NCBI GenBank assembly: GCA_017629245.1
Contig: JAGBXO010000011.1
Location: 62,001-126,000, forward strand
Direction of reading: 5' to 3'
Source: Alphaproteobacteria bacterium
Lineage (GTDB): Bacteria > Pseudomonadota > Alphaproteobacteria > Rs-D84
Length of the DNA stretch: 64,000 nucleotides
Made by a program: the position numbers and the translations under genes. Below, one piece after another: positions 53,345 to 62,026 of this stretch (position 1 is the first letter of the stretch; every line of letters starts with the position of its first letter). A model generated the notes under the pieces. It did not search any database and was not told the DNA's origin. It worked only from the letters and a program-made list of their open reading frames with translations.

Positions 53345-53362
53345 TTTTAATCCTTTTGGTAA

Positions 53363-53387
53363 TAAAAAACGCCCGCGTGAGCGGGAA
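53363..53387 (-). terminator. Second terminator in the endolysin-gene leader
   Basis: CCCGC/GCGGG hairpin, loop TCAC on the minus strand, followed by CGTTTTTT, just before the ribosome-binding site. Confidence 0.75.
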
Positions 53388-53412
53388 ATAAAAAAACGGC
53401 ACAACGCCGTCA
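53388..53412 (-). terminator. First terminator in the endolysin-gene leader
   Basis: ACGGC/GCCGT hairpin, loop GTTGT, with T7 on the minus strand, about 7 nt after the predicted transcription start. Confidence 0.75.
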
Positions 53413-53425
53413 TTTGTTGTTGTCT

Positions 53426-53454
53426 ATTATACCAGAAAATGCAAATTTTTTCAA
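53426..53454 (-). promoter_or_regulatory. Strong promoter of the MuF-GH108 gene
   Basis: On the minus strand TTGAAA (53454-53449), 17 nt, TATAAT (53431-53426). No gene lies between it and the two following terminators. Confidence 0.75.
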
Positions 53455-53480
53455 GAAAAAACGCCCCGACGGGACGTTTT
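53455..53480 (-). terminator. tRNA-His terminator
   Basis: AACG(T)CCC/GGG(G)CGTT hairpin followed by T6 on the minus strand. Confidence 0.7.
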
Positions 53481-53484
53481 ATAA

Positions 53485-53562
53485 TGGGGCGGATAACCGG
53501 ACTCGAACCGGCGACATTTGGTACCACAAACCAACGCTCTAACCAACTGAGCTATATCCGCC
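53485..53562 (-). tRNA. tRNA-His (anticodon GTG)
   Basis: Acceptor GCGGATA/TATCCGC with the His-specific extra G(-1) opposite C73, D-arm AGCTCAGTTGGTTAGAGC, anticodon loop TTGTGGT, T-loop TTCGAGT, encoded CCA. Confidence 0.95.
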
Positions 53563-53599
53563 ATACTGTGTGCGCAGAATGCGCGATAATTAAAATTTT

Positions 53600-53675
53600 T
53601 GGTGGAGCTGATCGGACTCGAACCGACGACCCCTTGCATGCCATGCAAGTGCTCTACCAACTGAGCTACAACCCC
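53600..53675 (-). tRNA. tRNA-Ala (anticodon GGC)
   Basis: Acceptor GGGGTTG/CAGCTCC with the Ala-identity G3:U70 pair, anticodon loop ATGGCAT in a CTTGC/GCAAG stem, T-loop TTCGAGT, encoded CCA. Confidence 0.95.
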
Positions 53676-53775
53676 TTGCGCCGATACATTTTATATTTCT
53701 TAATACAAAAAGTCAAATTAAAATACACACAAATCGTGTTTTTATGAAAAAATCCCCAACCAAAGGGATTTTTAG

Positions 53776-54123
53776 TTATATTAAAATGCCTGCCTGGACA
53801 GCCTGGGCCATATCCTTGACATTGTTAACGCCACGACTGCCAATTCCAGAACGCATTTTACCAATGCCGTCCAATAAATGTTGCAGTTTGTTTTCACTGT
53901 TGGTCTTGGCATGTTCCAAGTGCGTATTTCTTTGGCGCAAAATACTGTTTTCACGATTTAAATCTTGATTAAGTGCCAGGGCATCTGCCAATGTTTGTTT
54001 TAAGCCAGCCAGTTCACGTTGCAGGCGCTGAATTTCAGCATCCTTTTCTTTTATAATTTGCGAATCCTGGGGCGCAGGACTAAATACAGGCTCAAAAATA
54101 ATTTCTTCATTATTTTGTGGCAT
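53776..54123 (-). CDS. Small coiled-coil protein of unknown function
   Basis: 115 aa. Residues 22-85 form a heptad coiled coil (KEKDAEIQRLQRELAGLKQTLAD ... HLEHAKTNSENKLQHLLDG). The C-terminus (RGVNNVKDMAQAVQAGILI) is short and hydrophobic. No family known to me. AAAGGGAG stands before the ATG. It may be a small cytoskeletal or septum-associated protein; this is guesswork. Confidence 0.5.
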   Translation of the reverse strand: MPQNNEEIIFEPVFSPAPQDSQIIKEKDAEIQRLQRELAGLKQTLADALALNQDLNRENSILRQRNTHLEHAKTNSENKLQHLLDGIGKMRSGIGSRGVNNVKDMAQAVQAGILI

Positions 54124-54259
54124 TGTGCTCCCTTTGTCTTTTGCAAAGATTTTATCATAATTTGCACAATTTTACCAAAGAATTTTATTTGTATATTTAT
54201 CCTTGCCAAATATCAAATCAATTTGCTAATCTCTGTCTTGAGACACTAAGGAGTTTATT

Positions 54260-54820
54260 ATGGATTATCAAGTTTTAAAGGCAGAAGTTGAACAAAAAAC
54301 TGCACAAACACTGGAAGTTTTAAAGGGCGAGTATGCAGGATTGCGTACAGGGCGCGCATCTGTGCATTTATTGGATGCAGTACGCGTGCCAGTATATGGT
54401 TCTGAAATGCCAATTAACCAGGTTGCAACCGTTTCAACGCCAGATAACCAAACATTGTCTGTGACGGTGTGGGATATTACAAATGCACCGGCTGTTGAAA
54501 AGGCGATTCGTGATTCTGGACTGGGGCTGAACCCAATGACTGCGGGTGGTGTTATTCGTTTAAATATGCCGCCATTGACTGAAGAACGCCGTCGTGAATT
54601 GACCAAAGTTGCCGGTAAATACGCCGAAGAAGCAAAAATTTCTATGCGCAATATTCGCCAAGACGCAATGGGTAAAATAAAACGCGCAGTGACTGACAAA
54701 GAAATTTCCGAAGACGATCAGCGCAAATACGAAGATGATTTGCAGAAAGTGTTTGATAAACGCGGCACCGAGGTTGATGCCATGGCGAAAGAAAAAGAAG
54801 CAGATATTATGTCTGTTTAA
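54260..54820 (+). CDS. frr: Ribosome recycling factor
   Basis: 186 aa, exact family length. AGLRTGRASVHLLD, PIYG-like PVYGSEMPINQVATVSTPDNQ, INLPPLTEERRRE-type LNMPPLTEERRREL and VRNIRRD-like MRNIRQDAMGKIKR are the RRF motifs. With EF-G it splits post-termination ribosomes. It starts the frr-uppS-cdsA-rseP-bamA run, with AAGGAG before the ATG. Confidence 0.97.
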   Translation: MDYQVLKAEVEQKTAQTLEVLKGEYAGLRTGRASVHLLDAVRVPVYGSEMPINQVATVSTPDNQTLSVTVWDITNAPAVEKAIRDSGLGLNPMTAGGVIRLNMPPLTEERRRELTKVAGKYAEEAKISMRNIRQDAMGKIKRAVTDKEISEDDQRKYEDDLQKVFDKRGTEVDAMAKEKEADIMSV

Positions 54821-54862
54821 TCCCAATCAAACAACACAAATCAAATTCAGGATACGATAAAT

Positions 54863-55618
54863 ATGTTAAAACTGTTTAAAAAGAAATCAGTCAATACGAC
54901 GGACAAAACATCCGTGCCGCAACATATCGCTTTTATTTGTGACGGGAACAGACGTTGGGCAGAAATGCGTGGCTTACCACCGTTGATGGGGCATCAGGCC
55001 GGGATTGCAAACTTTGAAACCCTGGTCGATTGGTTTTTTGCGCGCGGTGTCACAACAATTACTTTCTTTATATTTTCCAGTGAAAATTGGAACCGTTCCC
55101 AGGATGAAGTGGATTTCTTGATGGAACTGTTCTATACAGAACTGAAAAAGAACATGAAGAATGCGTTGGAAAAAAATCTGCGTTATCGCGTGATTGGCTC
55201 GCGTGAAAAACTGCCTCAAAAATTGGCGGACATGTGCGATGAATTGGAACAGGCATCTGCTGAAAACACTGGGGGGACAGTTGCATTCGCACTGAACTAT
55301 GGTGGTCAACAAGAAATTGTTGATGCGGTAAATGCCGCCATCGTTGCGGGTGAACCCGTCACAAAAGAGACATTTGAAACATATCTGGATACCGGCGATC
55401 TGTTGCCAATTGATTTGATGGTGCGCACCAGCAACGAAAATAGAATTTCAAACTTTCTGCTGTGGAAATTGGCATACGCAGAATTGTTGTTCTTGCCAGA
55501 ACATTGGCCAGATTTGGTAAAAAATGAAAAACTGTGGCAACATGTTTTGGATGAATTTTCAAAACGTAATCGTCGCTTTGGTGGTGGTAAAAAGGCAAAT
55601 TATACAGGTAAAAAATAA
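54863..55618 (+). CDS. uppS: Undecaprenyl diphosphate synthase
   Basis: 251 aa. HIAFICDGNRRWAEMRGLPPLMGHQAG carries the catalytic Asp and P-loop-like motif; TFFIFSSENWNR and DLMVRTSNENRISNFLLWKLAYAELLFLPEHWPD complete the family signature (the R-S/T-x-x-E-R-I-S-N-F motif). Makes the lipid carrier for cell wall. About 40 nt after frr. Confidence 0.95.
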   Translation: MLKLFKKKSVNTTDKTSVPQHIAFICDGNRRWAEMRGLPPLMGHQAGIANFETLVDWFFARGVTTITFFIFSSENWNRSQDEVDFLMELFYTELKKNMKNALEKNLRYRVIGSREKLPQKLADMCDELEQASAENTGGTVAFALNYGGQQEIVDAVNAAIVAGEPVTKETFETYLDTGDLLPIDLMVRTSNENRISNFLLWKLAYAELLFLPEHWPDLVKNEKLWQHVLDEFSKRNRRFGGGKKANYTGKK

Positions 55619-55636
55619 AAATTAAGGAAAGGAACA

Positions 55637-56281
55637 ATGTCGAATACAACCAAAAGAATTATTGCAGCAATCGTTATGGGGGTTATTGCAGTTGGTGTTG
55701 GCGTGTTGCAACACTGGGGCTACGATGCCGTTAAATGGACCGGCGTGGCAATTGTTATTGCAATGATTGCAGAATATTTGTTGTGCCTGCGTCGCGCAGA
55801 TCGCGCAACCGTTCGGGGTGGCAAATGGGTGTTTGGCGGATTCTTGGCATGGTTATTCGTGATGCTGGCTGCGATTTGGGCGGTTGGGACACGACCATGG
55901 ATTGTATTGCTGTTGTTACTGATTATATGCAGTGCCGATATTGGCGCATGGTTCTTTGGACGACGAATTGGTGGCGACAAAATGTGGGAACGCATGTCAG
56001 CTGGTAAAACATGGTCGGGTCAAATCGCAGGGATTCTGTGCGGTACATTTGCAGGCGTGATGTATGGTTTGTTGGGCGCAGATATATTTATGCCACAACT
56101 GATGTGGATTGGTATCAGTGTATCGTTAATGTCACAGTATGGTGATATTACCGCCAGTTGGATTAAACGCAAACTGGGCATCAAAGACTTTGGCACAATT
56201 TTGCCGGGGCATGGTGGAATACTGGACAGATTTGATGGTTGGATTTATGCGTTGCCGATTGTTTGGCTGGTGATGTTGTAA
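55637..56281 (+). CDS. cdsA: Phosphatidate cytidylyltransferase
   Basis: 214 aa, about 6 helices. ICSADIGAWFFGRRIGGDK and SAGKTWSGQIAGILCGT ... QYGDITASWIKRKLGIKDFGTILPGHGGILDRFDGW is the CdsA signature, with the catalytic-metal Asp/His region intact. Slightly short at the N-terminus compared with E. coli (285 aa). Makes CDP-diacylglycerol for phospholipids. Confidence 0.9.
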   Translation: MSNTTKRIIAAIVMGVIAVGVGVLQHWGYDAVKWTGVAIVIAMIAEYLLCLRRADRATVRGGKWVFGGFLAWLFVMLAAIWAVGTRPWIVLLLLLIICSADIGAWFFGRRIGGDKMWERMSAGKTWSGQIAGILCGTFAGVMYGLLGADIFMPQLMWIGISVSLMSQYGDITASWIKRKLGIKDFGTILPGHGGILDRFDGWIYALPIVWLVML

Positions 56282-56310
56282 GATTTTTTTTATAAAGGAA
56301 AGGCAAAGGT

Positions 56311-57378
56311 ATGCAGATTTTGTTGACTATTGTTGCATTATTGGTTGTTCTGGGGATTGTTGTGTTTGTGCATGAACTGGGGCATTTTTTGGCGGCACGA
56401 TGGGCCGGAGTTCGTGTTGATACTTTTTCCATTGGGTTTGGACCTGCGATTGTAAAGTGGCACGATAAACGCGGTACATTGTGGAAAATCGCATGTCTGC
56501 CGTTGGGAGGATATGTTTCTATCTATGGCCAAGAAGATATGTTCAATCGCAAAAAGTATGCAGAACTGTCTGCGGAAAAGAAAAAAGGGCATTATTTATC
56601 TGCACCTGCGTGGAAACAGTTTATTATTATTGGTGCGGGCGTATTTATGAACTTTATTCTGGCGTGGGCAATTTATACATCATTGTTTATGTTCCAGCCG
56701 CGTTTGGTCGCCAATTCCCAATTACCTGTTATCGGCCAGGTTATTCAAGAATCGGTCGCGTTCAAGGCCGGTGTTAAACCAGGTGACACAATCGTTCGTA
56801 TTGATGATGAAAAAATCACAAACTGGGGCGAAGTTATTTTGGCCAAAGAATTAGCATCAAATCGCGATGCAGATGTAATAATTGTTCGCGAAGATAAACT
56901 GGTAAATGTAAAACTGAGTCCTGCGGAACGGTGGGGAATGGTTGCCGATGGCAGTAAAAAGGCCGACCCAGAACGCCAGGGGCTGTTCCGTGCAATGTAT
57001 TCAGGTGCACGCAAGACATATTATGAATCAAAAACATTGTTGGTTGTGCTGAAACAAATTGTGACGGGTGAACGCTCGTCAAAACAGTTGGGTTCATTTA
57101 TCACAATTGCAGAATATTCAGGCGCAGCAATGGCAGCGGGGTTCTTTACACTGCTTAGTTTAATCGCATTGTTGTCAGTTAATTTAGGAATATTGAATTT
57201 ATTACCGTTGCCAGTGTTAGATGGTGGATATTTGTTGATTCTGATAATAGAAGGTATCACACGCCGTAAATTGCAAGGTCGTGCAATGGAGGTTGCGATT
57301 ATGGTTGGATGGCTGTTTATATTTGGGCTGTTTATACTGACCATGTGGAATGATTTGGCGCGCGTATTTGGTTTATAA
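56311..57378 (+). CDS. rseP: RseP-type site-2 zinc protease
   Basis: 355 aa. HELGHFLAARWAGVRVDTFSIGFGPAI has the HExxH zinc motif in helix 1, then a PDZ domain (GVKPGDTIVRIDDEKITNW), and NLLPLPVLDGG, the NxxPxPxLDGG motif with the third ligand. It cleaves membrane anti-sigma factors and signal peptide remnants. One PDZ only, whereas E. coli has two. In the usual order cdsA-dxr-rseP the dxr gene is absent here. Confidence 0.93.
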   Translation: MQILLTIVALLVVLGIVVFVHELGHFLAARWAGVRVDTFSIGFGPAIVKWHDKRGTLWKIACLPLGGYVSIYGQEDMFNRKKYAELSAEKKKGHYLSAPAWKQFIIIGAGVFMNFILAWAIYTSLFMFQPRLVANSQLPVIGQVIQESVAFKAGVKPGDTIVRIDDEKITNWGEVILAKELASNRDADVIIVREDKLVNVKLSPAERWGMVADGSKKADPERQGLFRAMYSGARKTYYESKTLLVVLKQIVTGERSSKQLGSFITIAEYSGAAMAAGFFTLLSLIALLSVNLGILNLLPLPVLDGGYLLILIIEGITRRKLQGRAMEVAIMVGWLFIFGLFILTMWNDLARVFGL

Positions 57379-57393
57379 TTGGATAAGGTTAAT

Positions 57394-59679
57394 ATGAAAA
57401 AAGTTTCATTATTTGCATGTTTGTTTGCAACAACCCCCCTGCCCGTGATGGCGGCGGTGGTTTCGCGTATTGATGTGGATGGAAATCAGCGTATGGATGC
57501 TGAATCAATTCGCATATTGTCTGATGTGAAAATTGGCGACAATGTCGGCGAAGTACGCAGTAATGAAATTGCAAAAAAGTTGGAACAAAGTGGGTATTTT
57601 TCAAAAATCAGCGTTCGTATGTCGGGCAACACACTGAAAATCAATGTGACCGAGGCACCAATTGTAAACATGGTGACAATTGAAGGCAACGACGAAGTTT
57701 CAACTGATGATTTGAAAAAAGAAATAAAAACCAAAGAACGCACATCATTTGATGCGTCTGTTATTGGGGCGGATGTGCAGCGCATGCTGACCATATACCA
57801 GCGCAAGGGGTTCTTTGGTACAAAAATTGAGCCACAAAAAATTGAATTGGATGATAATCGTGTAAATGTTGTCTATGAAATTACCGAAGGGCATCCAACA
57901 TGGATAAGCGATATTAAATTTGAAGGCAATAAAAAGTTCAGTGACCGGACACTGCGTGGGGAAATTTTGTCCCAGGAACATGCCTGGTGGCGTTTTATGT
58001 CACAGTTTGACACATTTGACGAAGACCGTATTCAATACGACGGTCAAATGTTGCGCCAGTTTTATTTGCGCAATGGCTATGTTGATTTTCAGGTAAAAAA
58101 TACCGCCGGCACATTTACGCCAGACCGCGAATACTATTCGGTTGTATTTACCGTGGACGAAGGCAACAAATACGATTTTGGCAAACTGACCGTCGAGAAT
58201 CCATTCCCAGATGTACCAACAGATGTGTTAGAAGACGCGATTGTTATGCGTGATGGGGACACATATAATGTGGACTTGGTCGAAGAAACTATGTCTGCCC
58301 TGCGCAGTGCGGTTGCAGAATACGGATACGCATTTATAAATGTTGAACCTGTTCCAACAAAAAATGACGATGATAAAACAATTGATTTGGTATTCAAAAT
58401 TCAGAAAACAAATCGTATCTATCTGAATACTATTAATATATTGGGCAATGTTCGCACATTTGACAGTGTGATTGAACAATTAATACCAATGCGCGCAGGT
58501 GACCCTTTTTCTTTACAGACCATCGAAGAAGGCCGTCAGAAATTAATGCGTACGCGTTATTTTAAAGATGTTCAAATGGTTCCAACACGCGTTGCAGAAA
58601 CTAATATGATGAACCTGGATATCAAGGTAGAAGAACAACCAACAGGCGAACTGTCGGGCGGGTTTGGTTGGTCAAACATCAATGGGTTTATGATTGATGC
58701 CGGAATTACGGAAAATAACTTTATGGGACGTGGCCAGGTTGTGCAATTGCGTGGTTCAATCGCGGAATATCAAAAACAGGCCTTGTTTAGTTTTACAGAA
58801 CCATATTTGTTTGGTCGCCAATTGTCGGGTGGTGTTGATGTGTCGTATACAATGTACGACTATTCTTCGCTGGGCAGTTTTGGATATGACCGCGACAGTT
58901 TAATGATTGCAGGTCGCATGGGATGGCGATTGACAGACCATTGGACACAGAATGTTAGATTGTCGGCGTCATTTGACCAGAACTATGATATTCAGGTGGA
59001 TTCAGGCTGGCAAAAGGCGAACCTGTACACATTGGGAACATATTTTAGATATCATAATCTGGATACTAATTTCCAACAGAATACGCATACCGGTGTGGTT
59101 GCAAATCTGGGGATTGCGTATACAGGATTTGGTGGTACAGAAACATTTATGCGATACAGCGCGGATATTATCGGAATGGTTAATTTCTGGGATGACAGGT
59201 GGCAGTTGCGTTCATCGCTGGATTTCGGGTATATCCAGCCACTGGATGGGGATTATGTATCGCGTGTTTACCGATATTTCCTGGGCGGGGAAACGTTGCG
59301 CGGATTTGATGTGGCGGGTGTTGGGTCACGCAACTGGCTGTATAAGACGTATGCTTTGGGGGGATTGTGGAAGCTGAACGGTTCAACACAATTAAATTTC
59401 CCAATATTTATCCCAGATGAATATCAGATTAAGGGATTTGTATTTATGGACTATGGCGTGTTGGGTAAGCCACCGGCCCAGGAAGATTATTATCCAGCAA
59501 ATATGCATGAAGAAAAATACAGAAATGATATCGATGACAATATCAGAACATCTGCAGGGGTTGGCATTTATTGGAATACGCCAATGGGGCCAATGAATTT
59601 CAGTTGGGGTTGGCCGTTGAAAATGAATGACTATGACCGTGAACAAAGATTCTTGCTGTCGTTTGAGACCCAGTTTTAA
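57394..59679 (+). CDS. bamA: BamA outer membrane assembly factor
   Basis: 761 aa. Signal peptide, five POTRA domains (e.g. VEGN-type VDGNQRMDAESIRILSDVKIGD) then a 16-strand barrel with SGGFGWSNINGFMIDAGITENNFMGRGQVV, the VRGF-like LRGFDVAGVG motif, and final Phe (LLSFETQF). It inserts beta-barrels, such as the two in this window, in the outer membrane. The ATG at 57394 follows AAGG. No skp, lpxD or fabZ follow. Confidence 0.95.
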   Translation: MKKVSLFACLFATTPLPVMAAVVSRIDVDGNQRMDAESIRILSDVKIGDNVGEVRSNEIAKKLEQSGYFSKISVRMSGNTLKINVTEAPIVNMVTIEGNDEVSTDDLKKEIKTKERTSFDASVIGADVQRMLTIYQRKGFFGTKIEPQKIELDDNRVNVVYEITEGHPTWISDIKFEGNKKFSDRTLRGEILSQEHAWWRFMSQFDTFDEDRIQYDGQMLRQFYLRNGYVDFQVKNTAGTFTPDREYYSVVFTVDEGNKYDFGKLTVENPFPDVPTDVLEDAIVMRDGDTYNVDLVEETMSALRSAVAEYGYAFINVEPVPTKNDDDKTIDLVFKIQKTNRIYLNTINILGNVRTFDSVIEQLIPMRAGDPFSLQTIEEGRQKLMRTRYFKDVQMVPTRVAETNMMNLDIKVEEQPTGELSGGFGWSNINGFMIDAGITENNFMGRGQVVQLRGSIAEYQKQALFSFTEPYLFGRQLSGGVDVSYTMYDYSSLGSFGYDRDSLMIAGRMGWRLTDHWTQNVRLSASFDQNYDIQVDSGWQKANLYTLGTYFRYHNLDTNFQQNTHTGVVANLGIAYTGFGGTETFMRYSADIIGMVNFWDDRWQLRSSLDFGYIQPLDGDYVSRVYRYFLGGETLRGFDVAGVGSRNWLYKTYALGGLWKLNGSTQLNFPIFIPDEYQIKGFVFMDYGVLGKPPAQEDYYPANMHEEKYRNDIDDNIRTSAGVGIYWNTPMGPMNFSWGWPLKMNDYDREQRFLLSFETQF

Positions 59680-59736
59680 CCTTGACGGGGGTAATGGAAA
59701 TTTTTTATAATTAATCAAAGCGGAAGGAGTATGTAG

Positions 59737-59883
59737 ATGAAAAAAGTATTCTTAGGTTTATTCGTTGCGTTATGTTTAGCAGGCTGTGGCCAGGTTTATG
59801 ACCGCGAACCGGTTGGTGTTGGCTTTGATAACAATGAATTGAAATTAAGCCCATGCGCATGCATCATGGTATATCAGGCATAA
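59737..59883 (+). CDS. Small VirB7-like lipoprotein
   Basis: 48 aa. Signal MKKVFLGLFVALCLAGC with lipobox LAGC, then GQVYDREPVGVGFDNNELKL. The size, the lipid Cys and its place before a VirB8-like gene match VirB7, the small outer-membrane lipoprotein of type IV secretion. That role is inferred from context and length. CGGAAGGAG precedes the ATG. Confidence 0.55.
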   Translation: MKKVFLGLFVALCLAGCGQVYDREPVGVGFDNNELKLSPCACIMVYQA

Positions 59884-59910
59884 TAAAATCCAGGATTGGA
59901 GGGATTTTAA

Positions 59911-60606
59911 TTGGACTATCCAGACGGATTTGAAGTACCAGCATTCCCAGCGGGAAAACGGATTGTCGTTTCCCGGTTTGTGTCTGTGGCGATTATGGTG
60001 GTATTTTTGTTGATTATGTTCGTATGTGGAATGATACTGTGGACACAACGGTCGGTGACGGTTCACCCGTTCTTGGTTTCTGTAAATAATTTGACGGGGC
60101 AATGGGAAATCGTTGGGCATCAACATGATGAAATCAAAGAAGTTTCTGCAACGCGCACATTACAGGAATCTGTTATTGCAAAGTTTATGCGAAATTGGTT
60201 CCTGGTCACGACCGAAGAGGTAAATTCAGCGTTATGGCAATCGTGTGATCGAGTGACGGAATGTAACCCAAAAAATAAAACAGGTATTGATACGGGTAAG
60301 TGCGCAATTTACTGTATTGCAAGCGATGAAATATTTAACAGATTTATTCAAGATGTTGTACCAAACTATCAGATTTCAGTGACGGCAGGTGAAATGTTGG
60401 GACTGCGTATGAATTCATTGCAGATTATGCCGATTGGTACAATTGGCGAAAATGGCGGAATGTGGCAAATTCGTGCAGTCGTGGAATCTAGTATTGCACG
60501 GCCGATTAATATTTTGGCATATGCACAAATTGGGCGAAATCCGGATTTATATCCGCAGACTTTGGGATATTATGTGGCAGACTTTAATGCATATAAGATG
60601 AATTGA
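59911..60606 (+). CDS. VirB8/IcmL-like periplasmic protein
   Basis: 231 aa. One membrane helix (about 22-45), then a periplasmic domain with TVHPFLVSVNNLTGQWEIV and an RNWF/IPNY pattern typical of the VirB8/DotI NTF2-like fold. Starts at TTG, with GGAGGG 8 nt upstream. Two Cys-rich spots (CDRVTECN, KCAIYCI) may form disulfides. It would be part of an inner-membrane T4SS scaffold. No VirB4, VirB10 or VirD4 gene is in the window. Confidence 0.55.
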   Translation: MDYPDGFEVPAFPAGKRIVVSRFVSVAIMVVFLLIMFVCGMILWTQRSVTVHPFLVSVNNLTGQWEIVGHQHDEIKEVSATRTLQESVIAKFMRNWFLVTTEEVNSALWQSCDRVTECNPKNKTGIDTGKCAIYCIASDEIFNRFIQDVVPNYQISVTAGEMLGLRMNSLQIMPIGTIGENGGMWQIRAVVESSIARPINILAYAQIGRNPDLYPQTLGYYVADFNAYKMN

Positions 60607-61253
60607 TGAAAAAGTTGATAATGTTTTTGGCTGGATTAATATTGGTCGCACTGATGTTCGGGGCGTTGCTTTTGTCGGGTGCGATTTATGATACCGGCAA
60701 CAAAGTAACGGTTGACACTTTCTTTTTTCAACCCAACAATTTATTTTATCAGCGCCCTGGCGATTTGAAATCAATTAATGATTTAAGTGCAGATCAATTG
60801 CGCAATATGTTGTTGAATAAATATATTACAGAATATTTCTATGTGACACCGGATGTGGAAGAACTGACCAACCGAATGGAAGGGAAAACAGCCCTGAGAA
60901 AAATGTCGGCAAGAAAAGTATTTACATATTGGTTTGAAAATGTTGCACCAGAGATTGAGGAAATGACAAATCAGCGCATGTTGCGCACGGCATCACTGGT
61001 TAGTGTGACACCCGTGCCGGGCAGTGATAAATACTGGCGTGTGGAATATGAATTAAAAACATGGGAAAAGCCAAACAATCTGGCGTTGAGTCCGGTGGTC
61101 AGACGTGGCGTGTTGAATATGGAAATTGTTTTCAGACAAAAATTAAAAGAAGAAATTAATGGCCGACCAATTGAATACTATCTGGAATCAGGACAGGATC
61201 CAGTGGCGGTGTTCGGATTTGGTATTCAAGACATAACTATACAGGAAGAGTAA
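60606..61253 (+). CDS. Second VirB8-like single-pass periplasmic protein
   Basis: 215 aa. One membrane span (about 5-27) and a periplasmic domain with VTVDTFFFQPNNLFYQRPGDL then DLSADQLRNMLLNKYITEYFYV and a late VEYELKTWE; the layout is again that of a VirB8-like fold. Its ATG overlaps the previous stop (TGATG), so it is coupled. Paralogy with the previous gene is not certain from sequence alone. Confidence 0.45.
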   Translation: MKKLIMFLAGLILVALMFGALLLSGAIYDTGNKVTVDTFFFQPNNLFYQRPGDLKSINDLSADQLRNMLLNKYITEYFYVTPDVEELTNRMEGKTALRKMSARKVFTYWFENVAPEIEEMTNQRMLRTASLVSVTPVPGSDKYWRVEYELKTWEKPNNLALSPVVRRGVLNMEIVFRQKLKEEINGRPIEYYLESGQDPVAVFGFGIQDITIQEE

Positions 61254-61255
61254 TT

Positions 61256-62026
61256 GTGTTAAGAAAACTGATATTTTTTTGTATGTGTTTAATTATTGTA
61301 AATGTGACAGTTTGCAGCGCAGCAGACTTTAATGATTTTGCAATTGTTGATAGCGAAACACCAGATGTCATGGTCGAAGATGTTGAACTGAATGCAGATG
61401 CGGAACCGGTAGCAGTATCTGGGTTTGATTTGGCTGGTGTTATGCTGGGGATGTCATATGATGATGTACATCATTTGTTCTATAAAAATGGTGGGCTGTA
61501 TACCCCGCGTGAAAAAAACAGCGTAATTTACACAATGCACCAAGATTGGAAATATAATCTGGACTATGAATGCAGACAACAGGGTATTGTTATTCCGCAC
61601 GAATTGCTAAATTGTGTTAACAGCTTGGCAAAAAGCCGTGGGTTGATGTATGCATCTGAAATGCATCTGGAACGCGAAAACACAGGGGAAACATTGGTTG
61701 TGTATTTTACCAGCAATGCAACAGATAATCGTGTATGGCGTGTTGTTTATAACAACGATGTTAATGAACAAGAAGGCGCAGGTGATAAATTTGCCAAACA
61801 ACGTGAAAATAAAATATTAGTGTTTTGGCAAAATGTTTTGGATAAATATGGCGCGCCAAATTCTGGGACAGACCGCTGGATTTCCAGCACAAATTCATAC
61901 GACCCAATGCTGATTGCGTATTATGGCGCGCTGGATTTGGTTGATAATGGACGCAATGCCAGTGACCAGGTACAGAATATTCAATCTGCGCGCGAAAACT
62001 TTAAGGCAAAGCCATATGCGTTCTGA
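61256..62026 (+). CDS. Exported protein of unknown function in the VirB8-like operon
   Basis: 256 aa. GTG start, signal peptide ending near SAADF, then a mature periplasmic domain with DLAGVMLGMSYDDVHHLF and many charged and aromatic residues. No family recognised. It begins 2 nt after the previous gene and overlaps yraN by 11 nt, so all four are one operon. Confidence 0.5.
   Translation: MLRKLIFFCMCLIIVNVTVCSAADFNDFAIVDSETPDVMVEDVELNADAEPVAVSGFDLAGVMLGMSYDDVHHLFYKNGGLYTPREKNSVIYTMHQDWKYNLDYECRQQGIVIPHELLNCVNSLAKSRGLMYASEMHLERENTGETLVVYFTSNATDNRVWRVVYNNDVNEQEGAGDKFAKQRENKILVFWQNVLDKYGAPNSGTDRWISSTNSYDPMLIAYYGALDLVDNGRNASDQVQNIQSARENFKAKPYAF

Noticed and set aside
53344-53527. Longer MuF-GH108 protein starting near 53527
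   Set aside because: The extension would translate through two terminators, a promoter and tRNA-His; an internal ATG with a good ribosome-binding site exists.
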